A stretch of 64,000 nucleotides of DNA from an uncultured Dehalococcoidia bacterium (GTDB taxonomy: Bacteria > Chloroflexota > Dehalococcoidia > Lucifugimonadales > UBA3495). Every line of letters begins with the position of its first letter. The stretch's first letter is position 1. The position numbers were made by a program, and so were the translations under genes. Positions 1 through 7,977 of the stretch are shown here, in pieces. A model generated the notes under the pieces. The model did no database searches. It was given only the letters and a program-made list of their open reading frames with translations, and was not told the DNA's origin. The stretch spans positions 1,595,416 through 1,659,415 of the forward strand of contig OY282494.1 in the NCBI GenBank assembly GCA_958296385.1, read 5' to 3'.

Positions 1-193
1 CGGCAATGCCAATCTGAAAGCTGACGCGGGTTCGCAGCGACGGCTTCTCAAACAGCAGCGCAACCCGCTTGCCGGCCAACGGCTGCACGGCGCCGGCGGG
101 GGCCGCTTTCAGCGCAGCGGCCCGCTCGGTCAGCCGGCGCGTTTCGTCCGGGGTCAGGTCGGTGATGGACAGGAAATCACGCTTGGAGGGCAT
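1..193 (-). CDS. argF: Ornithine carbamoyltransferase, N-terminal fragment (cut by window edge)
   Basis: The start codon is at 193 and the gene runs off the left edge, so only about 64 residues are visible. They begin MPSKRDFLSITDLTPDE and contain LLFEKPSLRTRVSFQIG, the carbamoyl-phosphate-binding S-x-R-T-R motif of transcarbamoylases. The KRDFLSITDL opening fits ornithine rather than aspartate carbamoyltransferase. By family it makes citrulline from ornithine and carbamoyl phosphate in cytoplasmic arginine synthesis. It diverges from the thioesterase gene, about 140 bp away. The rest of the enzyme cannot be checked here. Confidence 0.85.
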   Translation of the reverse strand, partial: MPSKRDFLSITDLTPDETRRLTERAAALKAAPAGAVQPLAGKRVALLFEKPSLRTRVSFQIGIA

Positions 194-331
194 AAGTTGG
201 CGTCCCATGTCGTTGGCGTTATTCGGATGCGGTTTCGGAGTTGCGAAAACGCTGCCCCGCATACATCTGCTATGATAGCACGACTATTTTTACCCGGCGG
301 CAGCGCTGCCGCTACCGGAGACAATCCTCAA

Positions 332-733
332 ATGTCCGAAACACCTCTCACCCCCGGCCTGGTGGGCCGCCGCGACTTGCTGGTTTGCGAGCACAACGTG
401 GCGCCGCACGTGGCCAAGCTGAGCACGCCGTCGATGATTCGCGCTATGGAGCAAGCCTCGCAACGGGCGATTCTGGACTACCTGCCGGCGGAACAATCTA
501 CCGTTGGCTTTGAGGTCAACATTCGCCACGTGGCCGGCGCTGACATCGGCGCTACGGTTACCGCCGTTGCGGAGCTGGAGCGCGTTGACGGGCGCTGGCT
601 TTATTTCAAGGTGGAGGCGCTAGACGGCGAGCGCACTATCGGGGTGGGCACGCACCGGCGGGCGATAATTACGCTGCCGCCGGAATCAACTAACCGGGGC
701 GGCGGCAACGACAGTCACACTCACGAGTTGTAG
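332..733 (+). CDS. FlK-like hotdog-fold thioesterase
   Basis: A 133-residue protein of the fluoroacetyl-CoA thioesterase (FlK)-like hotdog family. The FlK catalytic triad Thr-Glu-His is matched in identity and spacing by T32 (STPSM), E40 (AMEQAS) and H66 (IRHVAG), which are 8 and 26 residues apart. It probably hydrolyses a small acyl-CoA; the substrate cannot be told, and most FlK relatives do not act on fluoroacetate. The ATG at 332 is preferred over an in-frame ATG at 197 because GGAG lies about 11 bp upstream and the extra 45 residues look non-homologous. It converges on the esterase gene that follows. Confidence 0.75.
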   Translation: MSETPLTPGLVGRRDLLVCEHNVAPHVAKLSTPSMIRAMEQASQRAILDYLPAEQSTVGFEVNIRHVAGADIGATVTAVAELERVDGRWLYFKVEALDGERTIGVGTHRRAIITLPPESTNRGGGNDSHTHEL

Positions 734-756
734 CCGGCCAGTCCGGGAAAATCCGG

Positions 757-1464
757 CTAAAAAATGCGGTCGGTTTCGGCTACCAGTGGCGGGAGGATGG
801 CCTCAATCCAGGGCACCATATCCCGCAGCACCTCGACGGGTATTTCGTGCCCCATGCTGTACTCGTTATAGGAAAGGGTGTAGCCTTCGGCGTCGAGAAA
901 CTCCCGCGTCCGGCGGGCGCTGTCCATTGACACCATCTGGTCGTGGAGGCCGTGGGCGACGAATACCGGCTGGCTGCGGTGGCTGGGCAGCCGGGGGCGC
1001 AGCACTTCCGGGTCGGGCAGCGATGCGCTGAGGGCGACCAGGGCGGCGAACTTGTCGGGTCGTTGCAGCCCCATCCGGTAGGTCATACCGCCGCCCTGGG
1101 AGAACCCCAGCAGCAGCGCGCGGCCATCCTCGGCGCCAAACTCGGCCAGCGTTTCGGCAAAGAACGCGTCCAGAAACGCCTCGGCCTGCGCGTAGTGTTC
1201 CTCGGTGGCCTGGCCGCGCGGGGGGTGCCAGCCGTAGCCGGTCATCCCCGGCGCCAGCTCAAAAGGCACGGGGGCGTTGGGGCAGACGTACACGTAGCCC
1301 TTGCGGTTGATGGACGGGGCAAGGCCGGCCAAATCCTGCATATTGGCGCCGAAACCGTGGAGCATAACCACCAGCGGGTAGCGGGCGTCGGCATCGTAAT
1401 CGTCTGGAAAGATGACCAGGTAGTGCAACCCCTCGCCGGCCACCTGGCGCTGTTCTGCGTGCAT
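757..1464 (-). CDS. Alpha/beta-hydrolase, phospholipase/carboxylesterase family
   Basis: A 235-residue serine hydrolase. It has an oxyanion-hole segment LHGFGANMQDL, the nucleophile elbow GFSQGG (Ser about 122), a late Asp in HGLHDQMVS and the His in SMGHEIP, in the order expected for the dienelactone hydrolase/carboxylesterase superfamily. It is likely a cytoplasmic esterase of unknown substrate. The start at 1464 is chosen because GGAGGG sits 6 bp upstream; a start at 1509 would add 15 unrelated residues. No operon partner: it faces the thioesterase gene tail to tail. Confidence 0.8.
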   Translation of the reverse strand: MHAEQRQVAGEGLHYLVIFPDDYDADARYPLVVMLHGFGANMQDLAGLAPSINRKGYVYVCPNAPVPFELAPGMTGYGWHPPRGQATEEHYAQAEAFLDAFFAETLAEFGAEDGRALLLGFSQGGGMTYRMGLQRPDKFAALVALSASLPDPEVLRPRLPSHRSQPVFVAHGLHDQMVSMDSARRTREFLDAEGYTLSYNEYSMGHEIPVEVLRDMVPWIEAILPPLVAETDRIF

Positions 1465-1773
1465 CAAATACCCTCCGGCAGCAACGTAAGCGGATTGGAA
1501 AACCGCCAACGCATCCTAACACATGGTGGGCCGGCAACGCCGGCCCGGCGTTAGCGCCGTCAACAGCCGGGCTGGGACAAGTTGCCGCAGCAGCGGCGGC
1601 GCGTGCGCAGCTTGCGCCAGTTGTTGGCCAGCACCGCTGCCGCCCACTGGTGGGGTGGCAAGCCGCTGGCCCGCAAGTTGCCTAGTGGGGCGAATTCTTT
1701 GCCGGATCTGCCATCGCCCGGCGGCTTGGCGGTGTCCTCTCTATCACACAATTGCAGGCACCGTGCGGCGCGG
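1465..1773. other. Intergenic region with GC-rich hairpin
   Basis: About 309 bp between the esterase start and the end of yhhQ. A perfect 8-bp inverted repeat, GGGCCGGC-AAC-GCCGGCCC, lies at 1528-1546. It has no T-tract, so it is not a convincing terminator. Short open frames here have no RBS or recognisable motifs. Otherwise I see nothing in it. Confidence 0.5.
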
Positions 1774-2529
1774 CTAGGCGGCGGATGTTGTGGCGGCGTT
1801 GGCGTCGGCGCTGCCGAATATGCCGAAGGGGTTCATTGACCGGGGGGCGTCGTAGGCGTCGCTGTTCTCGGTGCGCTTTAGCCAGCCCACCGCCAGGTAG
1901 GTTAGCGGCGTGGCGATTATTTCGTACAGCGACTTGGCAATCCAGGCGCAAATCATTGCGTTGAATACCGGCGCCCACGAGCCGTTGTCAACCCACAGCC
2001 CGGAGAATCCGAAGGCGATGGTAAAGAACAGGACGGAGTCGATGCCCTGGCCGACGACGGTGGAGGAGATGGTGCGCAGCCACAGCATCCGGCCCCGGGT
2101 GCGGTTTTTGAGGATGACCATGACGGCGGCGTTGGCGAACTCGCCGATGACGTAGGCTACAAATGAGCCGAGGAGTATCCAGCCGGTGGCGCCCAGGATG
2201 CTTTCGTAACTTGCCTCGTCCTCCCAGAACACCGCGCCGGGGATGATGTTGCCCAGCCAGAACAGGAATACCATCAGCAGATTGCACACGAAACCCAGCC
2301 AGATGACGCCCCGGGCCACCCGGAAACCGTACACTTCGGTGAGGATGTCGCTGATGATGTAGCCGACGGGGAAGCAGACGATGGCCGCCGACACGATGAA
2401 CAGGTCGCTGCCGAGGAAGGTGAACGGCAGCTGAAACAGGGCGACCGGCTTGATGGCGATGATGTTGCTGACCAACAGCACCGTAACCGACAGCGCGGCG
2501 ATAATCACCAGCTTTCCGGAGAATTGCAT
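1774..2529 (-). CDS. yhhQ: Queuosine precursor transporter, YhhQ/VUT family
   Basis: A 251-residue integral membrane protein with about six hydrophobic segments. The family hallmark ISDILTEVYGFRVAR lies near residues 58-72, followed by GEFANA in the central membrane region. YhhQ proteins import queuine/preQ1-type bases for tRNA queuosine modification, or serve as general vitamin-uptake-like permeases. The tail from about residue 225 is polar and probably cytoplasmic. The gene begins 12 bp after the Uma2 gene on the same strand, so the two are likely cotranscribed. That leaves no room for a preQ1 riboswitch directly upstream. Confidence 0.85.
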   Translation of the reverse strand: MQFSGKLVIIAALSVTVLLVSNIIAIKPVALFQLPFTFLGSDLFIVSAAIVCFPVGYIISDILTEVYGFRVARGVIWLGFVCNLLMVFLFWLGNIIPGAVFWEDEASYESILGATGWILLGSFVAYVIGEFANAAVMVILKNRTRGRMLWLRTISSTVVGQGIDSVLFFTIAFGFSGLWVDNGSWAPVFNAMICAWIAKSLYEIIATPLTYLAVGWLKRTENSDAYDAPRSMNPFGIFGSADANAATTSAA

Positions 2530-2541
2530 GAGTAGCCTGCC

Positions 2542-3396
2542 CTATCCCTGATGGTCCCGTTCGGCCTGCAAACGCTGCAACTGCGCCTGGAGCTCGAGAA
2601 CTTGCGCCTCAGCGGCCTCCCGCATTGTACGCTCGTCCGACAGGGCGGCCTCCGATTGCGACATGGCGGTCTCTAATTCCGCTAAGGCAGCCTCTGATTC
2701 CGCTAAGGCAGCTTCCGATTCGGCGTGGGTGCGTAGGTATTGGCCGGTGGATGGGTCGTGGAAGCGGAGGCGGTCGCCGTCGGCGGCGATGCTCAAGCCT
2801 AATGCGGGGCTGTACGCCCAGAGTATGCCGTCGGCGTCCTGCTCCAACGGCATCTGCCGGTACTCTCCGTCAATCCGCTGCTCCCACGCCAGCGGCTGGC
2901 CGTAGAGTTCGCCGCCGTCGGGGTCAAACAGCCAGTATTCGCCAACGCCGATCCAGTGGTAGGCGTCGCGCTTGTAGCCCAGGTCGGCGCGGCTGGTGCT
3001 GGGGGAGGCGATTTCCATTATGAAGTTGGGCGGCTGCCCGATTTCGGCCAGCGACAGGCCGTAGCGGTCGCGGTACTGCGCCATGTCCGGGCCGAATAGC
3101 GCCAGGACATCCGGGGCCAGGGACCGGCGGGTATCGCTCTCATCCCGGTAGTAGATGAAAACGTCGCCGCTAACCAGGACGTCGGAACGGTGGTCAAAGT
3201 GAGTGTGGAGGGTGGTCAGCGTGATGCTGACCAGCGACTCGCGTCGCGCGGCGTCGGGCATGGGTTCGTCCTTGTAGGGGTAGCCGTATGGGGGGCCGCC
3301 GCCCGGTTCCTGCAAATCGCGTCGGACAGAGAGGTCTAATCCCCCTACCTTGACCGGGGGCAGCGCGATGCGGCTGGTGACTGTTCGGCTGGTCAT
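2542..3396 (-). CDS. Uma2-family (DUF820) putative endonuclease with C-terminal coiled coil
   Basis: A 284-residue protein. The Uma2 core is seen in APDVLALFGPD, PNFIMEIASPST and GYKRDAYHWIGVGEYWLFDPDG; these carry the D...E-x-A-type acidic residues of the PD-(D/E)XK-like fold. After about residue 225 it turns into a heptad-like coiled coil (ESEAALAESEAALAELE and onward). At DNA level that part contains an imperfect 21-bp tandem repeat near 2680-2720. Uma2 proteins are abundant in Cyanobacteria and Chloroflexota and their biological role is unclear. It is first in a two-gene unit with yhhQ. Confidence 0.8.
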   Translation of the reverse strand: MTSRTVTSRIALPPVKVGGLDLSVRRDLQEPGGGPPYGYPYKDEPMPDAARRESLVSITLTTLHTHFDHRSDVLVSGDVFIYYRDESDTRRSLAPDVLALFGPDMAQYRDRYGLSLAEIGQPPNFIMEIASPSTSRADLGYKRDAYHWIGVGEYWLFDPDGGELYGQPLAWEQRIDGEYRQMPLEQDADGILWAYSPALGLSIAADGDRLRFHDPSTGQYLRTHAESEAALAESEAALAELETAMSQSEAALSDERTMREAAEAQVLELQAQLQRLQAERDHQG

Positions 3397-3458
3397 TGCT
3401 AACCTCCGGGGTGAATCTCAGGGGCGAATTTTAGCGAACCTTGCGGACGCGGGGCTGC

Positions 3459-4799
3459 TTACAAGAGGGGCAGGTAGCGGGTGATTTCGTAGTCGGTGAC
3501 GGTGGAGCGGTACTGGCCCCATTCGCGCTTTTTGTTGCGGAGCAGGGTGGTGAACACGAAATCGCCCAGGGTTTCCCGCAGCAGGTCGCTGTGCTCGGCC
3601 AGGGTGATGGCCTCGCCCAGGCTGGCCGGCAGCGCCGTGATGCCGCGGGCGGTGCGCTCGTCCAGCGACATGGACGTTACGTCGGCGGCGTTGGGCGTGG
3701 GCAGGGGGTAGTCCTCCGCGATGCCTTTTAGGCCGGCGGCCAGCATTACGCTGAACGCCAGGTAGGGGTTGCAGGCCGGGTCGGGCGCGCGGTATTCAAT
3801 GCGCAGCGACGTGTCGTAGCCCGACTTGTAGGATGGCACGCGCACCAAATCGGAGCGGCTGGCTACCGTCCAGGATACGTGCACCGGGGCCTCGTAGCCG
3901 GGCACCAGGCGTTTGTACGAGTTGACCCACTGGTTGGTGACCAGGGTAATCTCCGGGGCGTGGCGCAGCAGGCCGGCGATGAATCGCTTGCCGGTGACGG
4001 ACAGGCGCAGTTCGTCGTCGTCGTCGTAAAAGGCGTTGGAGTTGCCCCGGAACAGGGATTGATGGGTGTGCATACCGCTGCCGTTGCTGCCGGTAAAGGG
4101 CTTGGGCATAAAGGACGCGTACACGCCCTGCTGCTGCGCCAGTTCCTTGATGACCATGCGGGCCGTCATCACGTTGTCGGCCATGGTCAGGGCGTCGGTG
4201 TACTGGAGGTCGATTTCGTGCTGGCTGTGGGCGCCCTCGTGGTGGGAGTATTTGACGGGGATGCCCATGTCGGCCAAGTTCAGCACGGTATCGCGGCGCA
4301 GGTCGGACGACGGGTTGCTGGACAGCTGGTCGTAGTAGCCGTAGGTGTCCAGGGGGGCGGGATTATCGGCGTCTTTGAGGTAAAAGAACTCCAGCTCCGG
4401 GCCGACGTAGTAGATGTAGCCCATGGCGGCCAGCCGCTCCAGGTTGCGCTTGAGCACTTGCCGGGGGTCGCCGTGAAAGGGATCGTTGCGGGGGGTGCGG
4501 ATGTCGCAGAACATACGGGCCACGGCGTTTTGGCGGGGGCGCCAGGGCAGCAGGGAGAAAGTAGTCGGGTCGGGGAAAGCGCGCATATCGCTTTCCTCGT
4601 CGCTGCTGTAACCCTCAATGGCCGCGCCGTCAAAGCCAACGCCCATCTCCAGCGCATCCTCCAGGTCGTCCACGGTGATGGCGAAACCCTTGAGGTGGCC
4701 CAGGATGTCGGTGAACCAGAGGCGGATGAATTTGACGTCAAAGTCGCGGGCGCTGCGCAGCACGTATTCCCGTTCGGCAGCGTGACTGTCACTCACCAT
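3459..4799 (-). CDS. glnA: Glutamine synthetase, type I (first paralogue)
   Basis: A 446-residue glutamine synthetase, which makes glutamine from glutamate, ammonia and ATP in the cytoplasm. Visible motifs in order: GFDGAAIEGYSSDEESDM, GPELEFFYL, the metal-binding HHEGAHSQHEIDLQY, NGSGMHTHQSL, NSYKRLVPGYEAP and EYRAPDPACNPYLAF. It lacks the NLY adenylylation segment found in the neighbouring paralogue, so it resembles the shorter GSI-alpha type. GGGAG sits 9 bp before the ATG. It lies downstream of a second glnA and two amt genes on the same strand, a nitrogen-assimilation block. An inverted repeat at 4869-4894 separates the two glnA genes. Confidence 0.95.
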   Translation of the reverse strand: MVSDSHAAEREYVLRSARDFDVKFIRLWFTDILGHLKGFAITVDDLEDALEMGVGFDGAAIEGYSSDEESDMRAFPDPTTFSLLPWRPRQNAVARMFCDIRTPRNDPFHGDPRQVLKRNLERLAAMGYIYYVGPELEFFYLKDADNPAPLDTYGYYDQLSSNPSSDLRRDTVLNLADMGIPVKYSHHEGAHSQHEIDLQYTDALTMADNVMTARMVIKELAQQQGVYASFMPKPFTGSNGSGMHTHQSLFRGNSNAFYDDDDELRLSVTGKRFIAGLLRHAPEITLVTNQWVNSYKRLVPGYEAPVHVSWTVASRSDLVRVPSYKSGYDTSLRIEYRAPDPACNPYLAFSVMLAAGLKGIAEDYPLPTPNAADVTSMSLDERTARGITALPASLGEAITLAEHSDLLRETLGDFVFTTLLRNKKREWGQYRSTVTDYEITRYLPLL

Positions 4800-4868
4800 A
4801 GTTAGTCTCCCGTTTTATATGACAGTAGGGGCGCTTGCGGCGGCCCGCTGCTTGCTAGATAGATAGTA

Positions 4869-4894
4869 CAGGGGCGAATAGCCATCCGCCCCTG
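4869..4894. terminator. Inverted repeat between the two glnA genes
   Basis: An 8-bp perfect stem, CAGGGGCG / CGCCCCTG, around a 10-nt loop lies just after the second glnA on the minus strand. It has no clear T-run, so it could be an attenuating or processing hairpin rather than a full terminator. Confidence 0.4.
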
Positions 4895-4934
4895 CATTGT
4901 GTGTTTTGGTGTTTGGTAATTGTACCACCCGGCG

Positions 4935-6359
4935 CTAGGCGTCGAAGTACTTGAAGAACTCGAACGGGTGGGGGCGCAGGCGCAGGTCGTCCACGTCGTT
5001 CTTTTTGTATTCCAGCCAGGTTTCGATGAGGTCGTCGGTGAACACGCCGCCGCGCATGAGGAACTCGTTGTCCCTTTCCAGCGCGCCCAGGGCCTCCTCC
5101 AGCGACGACGGCACCTGTCGGATGGCGGCCAGGTCAAGGGAGGACATCTCGTAGAGGTTCTGGTCCACCGGGTCGGGGGGTTCAATTTCGTTGATGATGC
5201 CGTCGATGCCGGCCATCAGCATGGAGGCGAAGGCCAGGTAGGGGTTGCAGGACGGGTCGGGGGCGCGGAACTCGAGGCGTCGGGCGGCCGGGGAGGCGGA
5301 GTAGGTGGGGATGCGGATGCAGGCGGAGCGGTTGCGGACGGAATAGACCAGGTTGACCGGGGCCTCGTAGCCCGGCACCAGCCGCTTGTAGCTGTTGGTG
5401 GTGGGGGCGGCAAAGGCAAGCAGCGCCGGCGCGTGCTGGAGCAGGCCGCCGATGTAATGCCGGCAAGTGGCCGACAGCATGGAGTAGCCGTTGGCGTCGT
5501 AAAACAGGTTGGTTCCGTCTTTCCACAGGCTCTGGTGGGTGTGCATCCCGGTGCCGTTGTCGCCAAAGAGGGGCTTGGGCATAAAGGTTGCCACCTTGCC
5601 GTGGGACTTGGCCACGTTCTTGACCACGTACTTGAGCAGCGCAATGGTGTCGCCCATGGTGGTCAGGGAGTCGTAGCGCACGTCAATCTCGGCCTGGCCG
5701 GCGGTGGCTACTTCGTGGTGGTGCTTCTCGACGATGATGCCGAAGTGCTCAATCTTTTGCACCATCTCGGAGCGGATGTCCTGGAAGGTGTCAAAGGGGG
5801 GCGTGGGGAAGTAGCCTTCCTTGAAACGGGGGCGGTAGGCCAGGTTGTTGCCGCCGTCAATGGTGGTGGCGGCGCCGGTGTTCCACACGCCCTCATCGGA
5901 GTCGATGAAGTGGTAGGCGGAGTTGGCGTTCTGGTCAAAGCGGGCCGACTCGAATATGAAAAACTCGGGCTCCGGGCCCCAGTAGCTCACGTCGGCGATG
6001 CCGCTGTCTTTGAGGTAGGATTCGGCTTTCTGCGCCACGTAGCGGGGGTCGCGGCTGTAGGATTCCCGGGTAACGGGGTCCATGATGTCGCAGATGATGC
6101 TCAGGGTGGGAATGGCAAAGAAGGGGTCAACTTTGGCGGTGCTGGCGTCGGGGACGAGGAGCATATCGCTTTCGTCAATGGTCTTGAAACCGCGGATGCT
6201 GGAGCCGTCAAAGCCGTAGCCCTCGGCCATGTTGCCCTCGGTCAGCTCGCTGAGCGGTATGGAGAGATGCTGGAAAGTGCCCGGCAAGTCGGTGAACCGC
6301 AGGTCGATGATGCCGATGCCGTTGGATTTGCAAAAATCGATGACTTCGGTCGGGGTCAT
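4935..6359 (-). CDS. glnA: Glutamine synthetase, type I (second paralogue)
   Basis: A 474-residue glutamine synthetase. Motifs: GYGFDGSSIRGFKTIDESDM, GPEPEFFIFE, HHEVATAGQAEID, NGTGMHTHQSL, NSYKRLVPGYEAPVNLVYS and EFRAPDPSCNPYLAF. Near residue 395 it keeps NLYEM at the place of the adenylylation tyrosine segment (NLYDLP in GSI-beta enzymes), though the following residues differ, so covalent control is possible but not shown. AAGGAGG precedes the ATG. It differs clearly from the neighbouring glnA and is not a recent duplication of it. Confidence 0.95.
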   Translation of the reverse strand: MTPTEVIDFCKSNGIGIIDLRFTDLPGTFQHLSIPLSELTEGNMAEGYGFDGSSIRGFKTIDESDMLLVPDASTAKVDPFFAIPTLSIICDIMDPVTRESYSRDPRYVAQKAESYLKDSGIADVSYWGPEPEFFIFESARFDQNANSAYHFIDSDEGVWNTGAATTIDGGNNLAYRPRFKEGYFPTPPFDTFQDIRSEMVQKIEHFGIIVEKHHHEVATAGQAEIDVRYDSLTTMGDTIALLKYVVKNVAKSHGKVATFMPKPLFGDNGTGMHTHQSLWKDGTNLFYDANGYSMLSATCRHYIGGLLQHAPALLAFAAPTTNSYKRLVPGYEAPVNLVYSVRNRSACIRIPTYSASPAARRLEFRAPDPSCNPYLAFASMLMAGIDGIINEIEPPDPVDQNLYEMSSLDLAAIRQVPSSLEEALGALERDNEFLMRGGVFTDDLIETWLEYKKNDVDDLRLRPHPFEFFKYFDA

Positions 6360-6435
6360 TTTAGTTTCCTCCTTGGTCTTGGGGTCGCTTGGTCTTGGGA
6401 GTTTTTAGCGGATACGGTTGCAAAAGTTCGTTTTG

Positions 6436-7656
6436 CTACTGGTTCATTCCTTCGCCGTGCTGGGTCAAGTCGATGCCAACTTCCTCCTCCATTTCGGTGA
6501 TGCGCAGGCCGATGGTGTAGTTGAGGGCCAGCAGGATGATGCTGGACACGATGAATGACCAGGCAAAGGCCGCCAGTATGCCGATGATTTGATATAGAAC
6601 CTGCTCGATGCGGGATACGTCGGCGTCCAGCGCGCCGAAGCCGATGCCGACGAAAAGGCCGGTGGCCAGCGCGCCCCACATTCCGCCGATGCCGTGCAGT
6701 CCGAACACGTCCAGCGAGTCGTCAACGCGCAGCCGGTGCGCCAGCTGGACGGCGAGGAAACAGACGGCTCCGGACACGGCGCCGATGACGATGGCCGGCA
6801 TCACGCCGACGAACCCGGCGGCCGGGGTTATGGCCACCAGGCCGGCGACGGCGCCGGCCGCCGCGCCGCTGGCCGAGGGGCGCTTGGTAACCAGCCAGGA
6901 CACCACCAGCCACGAGGACATGGCGGTGGCAGCGGCGACGTTGGTAACGACAAAGGCGTTGATGGCGTCGTCGGAGGCCAGGTTGAAACTGCTGCCGGCG
7001 TTGAAACCGAACCAGCCGAACCACAGCAGGCCGGCGCCCAGCAGCACCAGCGGCACGTTGTGGGGCGTAACGGTCACCGAGCCGAACCCAACCCGCCGTC
7101 CGATGATGAACGCGGCGGCCAGGGCAGCGGCGCCGGACGCGATGTGCACCACCGTGCCGCCGGCAAAGTCCAGGGAGAATCCGTGCTCACTCATCCCCAG
7201 CACGCTGCCCAGATTGCCCAGCCAGCCGCCGCCCCAAACCCAATGGCACAGCGGGGCGTACACGATGGTGACCCACAGGGCGCAAAAGAGTACGTAGGCG
7301 GAGAACTTGATGCGTTCGGCAAAGCCGCCGGCAATCAGGGCAACGGCGATGACGGCGAACATACCCTGGAAAATCATGAAAGCCTGTTCTTGCAGGCCAA
7401 CGCCAATCATGCCGAACTTGGAAAGGTCGCCGACAAAGCCCCAATTGCCGACGCTGTTGCCGAAGACGAGGGTGTAACCCCACAGCACCCACAGCACGCT
7501 CACCACGCCAATGGCGGTGATGGAGTGCATCATGGTGCCGATGACGTTTTTATGGCGCACCAGGCCGCCGTAGAAAAGGGCCAGTCCCGGCACCATTATG
7601 AACACCTGCGCCGACGATATGAGGAAGGACAATACTTCAAGTTCAGTGAACTCCAT
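6436..7656 (-). CDS. amt: Ammonium transporter, Amt family (first)
   Basis: A 406-residue channel with about 11 membrane segments. The two pore histidines of Amt proteins are seen in DFAGGTVVHIASG and DVFGLHGIGGMWG, and GLALFYGGLVRHKN marks the first transmembrane region. It moves NH4+/NH3 into the cell to feed the glutamine synthetases encoded just downstream. No GlnB/GlnK gene adjoins it, unlike many amt loci. GGAG precedes the ATG. A long upstream region (7657-7911) separates it from the second amt, so it may have its own promoter. Confidence 0.93.
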   Translation of the reverse strand: MEFTELEVLSFLISSAQVFIMVPGLALFYGGLVRHKNVIGTMMHSITAIGVVSVLWVLWGYTLVFGNSVGNWGFVGDLSKFGMIGVGLQEQAFMIFQGMFAVIAVALIAGGFAERIKFSAYVLFCALWVTIVYAPLCHWVWGGGWLGNLGSVLGMSEHGFSLDFAGGTVVHIASGAAALAAAFIIGRRVGFGSVTVTPHNVPLVLLGAGLLWFGWFGFNAGSSFNLASDDAINAFVVTNVAAATAMSSWLVVSWLVTKRPSASGAAAGAVAGLVAITPAAGFVGVMPAIVIGAVSGAVCFLAVQLAHRLRVDDSLDVFGLHGIGGMWGALATGLFVGIGFGALDADVSRIEQVLYQIIGILAAFAWSFIVSSIILLALNYTIGLRITEMEEEVGIDLTQHGEGMNQ

Positions 7657-7911
7657 TGTGCAGTCTCTCCACTACCGGCGTTCGCAGCGGCGCTCAAAAT
7701 GCCAAGTTTCCAGGCGGCAACGTGGCTGCGCCGCCGGCGAAACAAACCCGTGCGGATTCCGGCGTTGCAAGCAATGTTCAGTGTAGATTTGCGGTGTTAC
7801 ATATCAATGTCCGAATTGTTACAACCCTGTTACGCCCCGTTGCCGCCGGATATTGCGGGGGAGGGACGCCGGGCGCTGGCATCAATAACGAACTGGCCCT
7901 AATAACGAAAC
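7657..7911. other. Upstream region of first amt gene
   Basis: Non-coding stretch between the amt start and the terminator of the second amt. On the minus strand it has two copies of TGTAACA about 18 bp apart (around 7796-7825), which could be a regulator site. I could not assign a clear -35/-10 pair. Confidence 0.3.
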
Positions 7912-7942
7912 GGGGGCCGGAGGTTGTGCGCCTCCGGCCCCC
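7912..7942 (-). terminator. Strong terminator after second amt gene
   Basis: A perfect 12-bp stem, GGGGGCCGGAGG / CCTCCGGCCCCC, with a 7-nt loop. On the minus strand it is followed by GTTTCGTT. It lies about 35 bp past the stop of the second amt and should end that transcript before the first amt. Confidence 0.8.
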
Positions 7943-7977
7943 GCAGTGGGGCGAGGGGTATTTTGCCGGTTTGCCGG

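Noticed and set aside
734-763. Inverted repeat AGCCGG...CCGGCT between the convergent thioesterase and esterase genes
   Set aside because: Short stem and no T-run at the 3' side in either direction.
2530-2541. preQ1 riboswitch before yhhQ
   Set aside because: Only 12 bp separate the Uma2 stop and the yhhQ start, too short for any aptamer.
4920-6500. 526-residue plus-strand open frame over the second glnA
   Set aside because: Antisense shadow of glnA; Gly/Val-rich low-complexity translation.
7687-7706. GG-N10-GC pattern resembling a sigma-54 promoter before the first amt
   Set aside because: Only the minimal dinucleotides fit; GC-rich DNA gives this often, and no other sign of sigma-54 control is seen.
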